A stretch of DNA of 5,290 bases from Eubacteriales bacterium (GTDB lineage: Bacteria > Bacillota > Clostridia > Acetivibrionales > STF1-152): contig JAQVNH010000091.1 of NCBI GenBank assembly GCA_028703215.1, positions 1 to 5,290 on the forward strand. Direction: 5' to 3'. The notes below the pieces were generated by a model. That model did no database searches. It was not told the origin of the DNA and saw only the letters and a program-made list of their open reading frames with translations. The position numbers and the translations under genes are program-made. Each line of letters begins with the position of its first letter. The first letter of the stretch is position 1. This document shows positions 4,235 through 5,290 of this stretch, in pieces.

Positions 4235-5119
4235 TTGGATTTCTTTAGGAATTTGAACTTGAAAGAACTTCTGGAAAATTTTACCGCCTATGTTGGTTTT
4301 GACAGCACCCTTGATGTCATAAGGGCGCTCGTTGATATCGGCATAGTCACTTTTGTCTTGTACAAGCTTATCGTGCTGCTGAAAGAGACCAGGGCATGGC
4401 AGCTTTTAAAGGGCTTGATATTTATCGTTATCGCTGCCGGACTTGCAAAGGTTCTCGGATTGTACACTTTATCGTTTATATTAAATTATGTGCTTACGTT
4501 CAGTGCCTTTGCCATGGTAGTGATTTTCCAGCCCGAGCTGAGAAGAGCTCTCGAGAAAATTGGAAGCAGGGGAATCAAGGATATCATAAACTTTGATTTT
4601 GATGATGAAAAACTGCAGATTACCGCAGTTATAGAGGAAATAGTCAAAGCAAGCACTGAATTATCCGAAAATTTCGTTGGCGCGCTGATCGTGATAGAAA
4701 GAAATACAAAGGTTGGAGGCATAATCAACACAGGCACCGAAATCGATTCCATAGTGTCTTCGGAATTGCTTGTGAATATTTTCACTCCCAACACGCCTCT
4801 GCACGACGGCGCTGTGATAATAAGGGACAACAAAATAAAAACGGCCGGATGTTTTCTTCCTCTTACGGATAATCCCGATATAAGCAAAGAGCTGGGCACA
4901 AGACACCGCGCGGCGATAGGTATAACAGAGATCTCGGATTGTATAGCGGTTGTGGTCTCCGAGGAATCAGGGAAGATTTCATTCGCCGTCAACGGCAATA
5001 TGGAAAGAAATCTGACAGGCGACTCCCTGAGAAAAGCACTCAATCAAAACCTCATCCAGGAAAAACAGGAAAAGACAGCATGGAAAATCGGTTCTCTGTG
5101 GAAGAGGAGAAATAAATGA
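4235..5119 (+). CDS. cdaA: diadenylate cyclase CdaA
   Basis: A 294-residue membrane-bound diadenylate cyclase that condenses two ATP molecules to cyclic di-AMP. Three N-terminal membrane helices lie at about residues 30-50, 58-75 and 78-98, ending in the conserved F-Q-P-E-L-R-R-A-L-E that leads into the cytoplasmic DAC (DisA_N) domain. Catalytic motifs are intact: D-G-A at 191-193 within T-P-L-H-D-G-A-V-I-I, and G-T-R-H-R-A-A-I-G at 221-229, with S-E-E-S-G-K at 242-247. Length and layout match Firmicutes CdaA (about 270-295 residues). The start is TTG with AAAGGTGGG 7 bases upstream. The stop overlaps the ATG of cdaR in ATGA, indicating coupled translation. In the family, CdaR modulates CdaA at the membrane and GlmM, usually encoded next, inhibits it; glmM would lie beyond the window. 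The C-terminal tail from about 276 is basic and probably disordered. Confidence 0.97.
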   Translation: MDFFRNLNLKELLENFTAYVGFDSTLDVIRALVDIGIVTFVLYKLIVLLKETRAWQLLKGLIFIVIAAGLAKVLGLYTLSFILNYVLTFSAFAMVVIFQPELRRALEKIGSRGIKDIINFDFDDEKLQITAVIEEIVKASTELSENFVGALIVIERNTKVGGIINTGTEIDSIVSSELLVNIFTPNTPLHDGAVIIRDNKIKTAGCFLPLTDNPDISKELGTRHRAAIGITEISDCIAVVVSEESGKISFAVNGNMERNLTGDSLRKALNQNLIQEKQEKTAWKIGSLWKRRNK

Positions 5120-5290
5120 AAAAATTCCTGAGAACAAATATTGCGATAAAAATAGCGTGTGTTCTGCTTGGTATTTTGATGTGGATTTTTGTATTCAATA
5201 CCGAAAATCCTTTCTATGAGGTAAAACTTTCCGTTCCGATAAACGTAATTAACGAAAAGGCTCTTGAGAATAAAGACCTTGTTTTAAAAA
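5116..5290 (+). CDS. cdaR: CdaA regulatory protein CdaR (YbbR domain), partial
   Basis: The first 58 codons of a YbbR-domain protein, continuing past the right edge. It opens with a short basic segment (M-K-K-F-L-R-T-N) and a signal-anchor helix at about residues 9-27 containing the typical L-L-G-I-L-M-W-I-F-V, then begins an extracytoplasmic YbbR repeat (P-F-Y-E-V-K-L-S-V-P-I-N-V at 32-44). CdaR proteins usually carry several YbbR repeats outside the membrane and adjust CdaA activity by direct contact. The ATG overlaps the cdaA stop by four bases and has AGGAG at 5105-5109, six bases upstream. Position directly after cdaA makes the call firm despite the short length. Confidence 0.92.
   Translation, partial: MKKFLRTNIAIKIACVLLGILMWIFVFNTENPFYEVKLSVPINVINEKALENKDLVLK

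Noticed and set aside
4486..5043. A 185-codon leftward open frame.
   Set aside because: It is fully antisense to the diadenylate cyclase domain of cdaA and has no homology signature or ribosome site.
1..5290. CRISPR array, insertion sequence, or toxin-antitoxin pair.
   Set aside because: No regularly spaced repeats, transposase motifs or terminal inverted repeats are seen, and the two miniproteins are separated by a tRNA and show no antitoxin-like partner.

Overview
The window looks like a chromosomal segment of an anaerobic, Clostridia-like member of the Bacillota. The reasons are the cdaA-cdaR arrangement (in Firmicutes usually followed by glmM), strong purine-rich Shine-Dalgarno sites, TTG starts, frequent ATA codons, and an AmmeMemoRadiSam gene set of the kind common in strict anaerobes. 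This placement is inference; there is no 16S or other marker in the window. Coding density is high, the longest gap without a gene is about 175 bases, and I see no transposase, integrase, phage gene or CRISPR array.

Left part (1-1159), leftward: a partial integral membrane protein of the small multi-drug export (COG2426) family that runs off the left edge, preceded by a membrane-anchored metallophosphoesterase of the YaeI/YkuE type. Each has a recognisable promoter and Shine-Dalgarno site. The segment 1160-1333 is a divergent regulatory region with back-to-back promoters, an imperfect 20-bp palindrome between them, and an inverted repeat around one -10 box.

Middle (1334-4111), rightward: a 52-residue single-span membrane miniprotein, a complete tRNA-Leu(UAG) with encoded CCA, a 33-residue membrane miniprotein, then the AmmeMemoRadiSam set. 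The set consists of one polypeptide that fuses a MEMO/LigB-like (class III extradiol dioxygenase fold) domain to an AMMECR1 domain, followed by the partner radical SAM enzyme. These families are conserved from bacteria and archaea to human (MEMO1, AMMECR1), and to my knowledge the bacterial pathway has no settled substrate. This is the most interesting part of the window. The 33-residue peptide ends 4 bases before the fusion gene and is probably translationally coupled to it.

Right part (4154-5290), rightward: a promoter with a consensus -10 box, a short hairpin with a T-run in the leader, the diadenylate cyclase gene cdaA (TTG start), and the 5' end of cdaR (YbbR domain) overlapping it by 4 bases. 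Together these make and regulate the second messenger c-di-AMP at the membrane, which controls osmolyte and potassium balance and cell-wall homeostasis.

Coordinates of starts were chosen from Shine-Dalgarno spacing and promoter positions; two long open frames (to 1384 and to 4187) were shortened accordingly.
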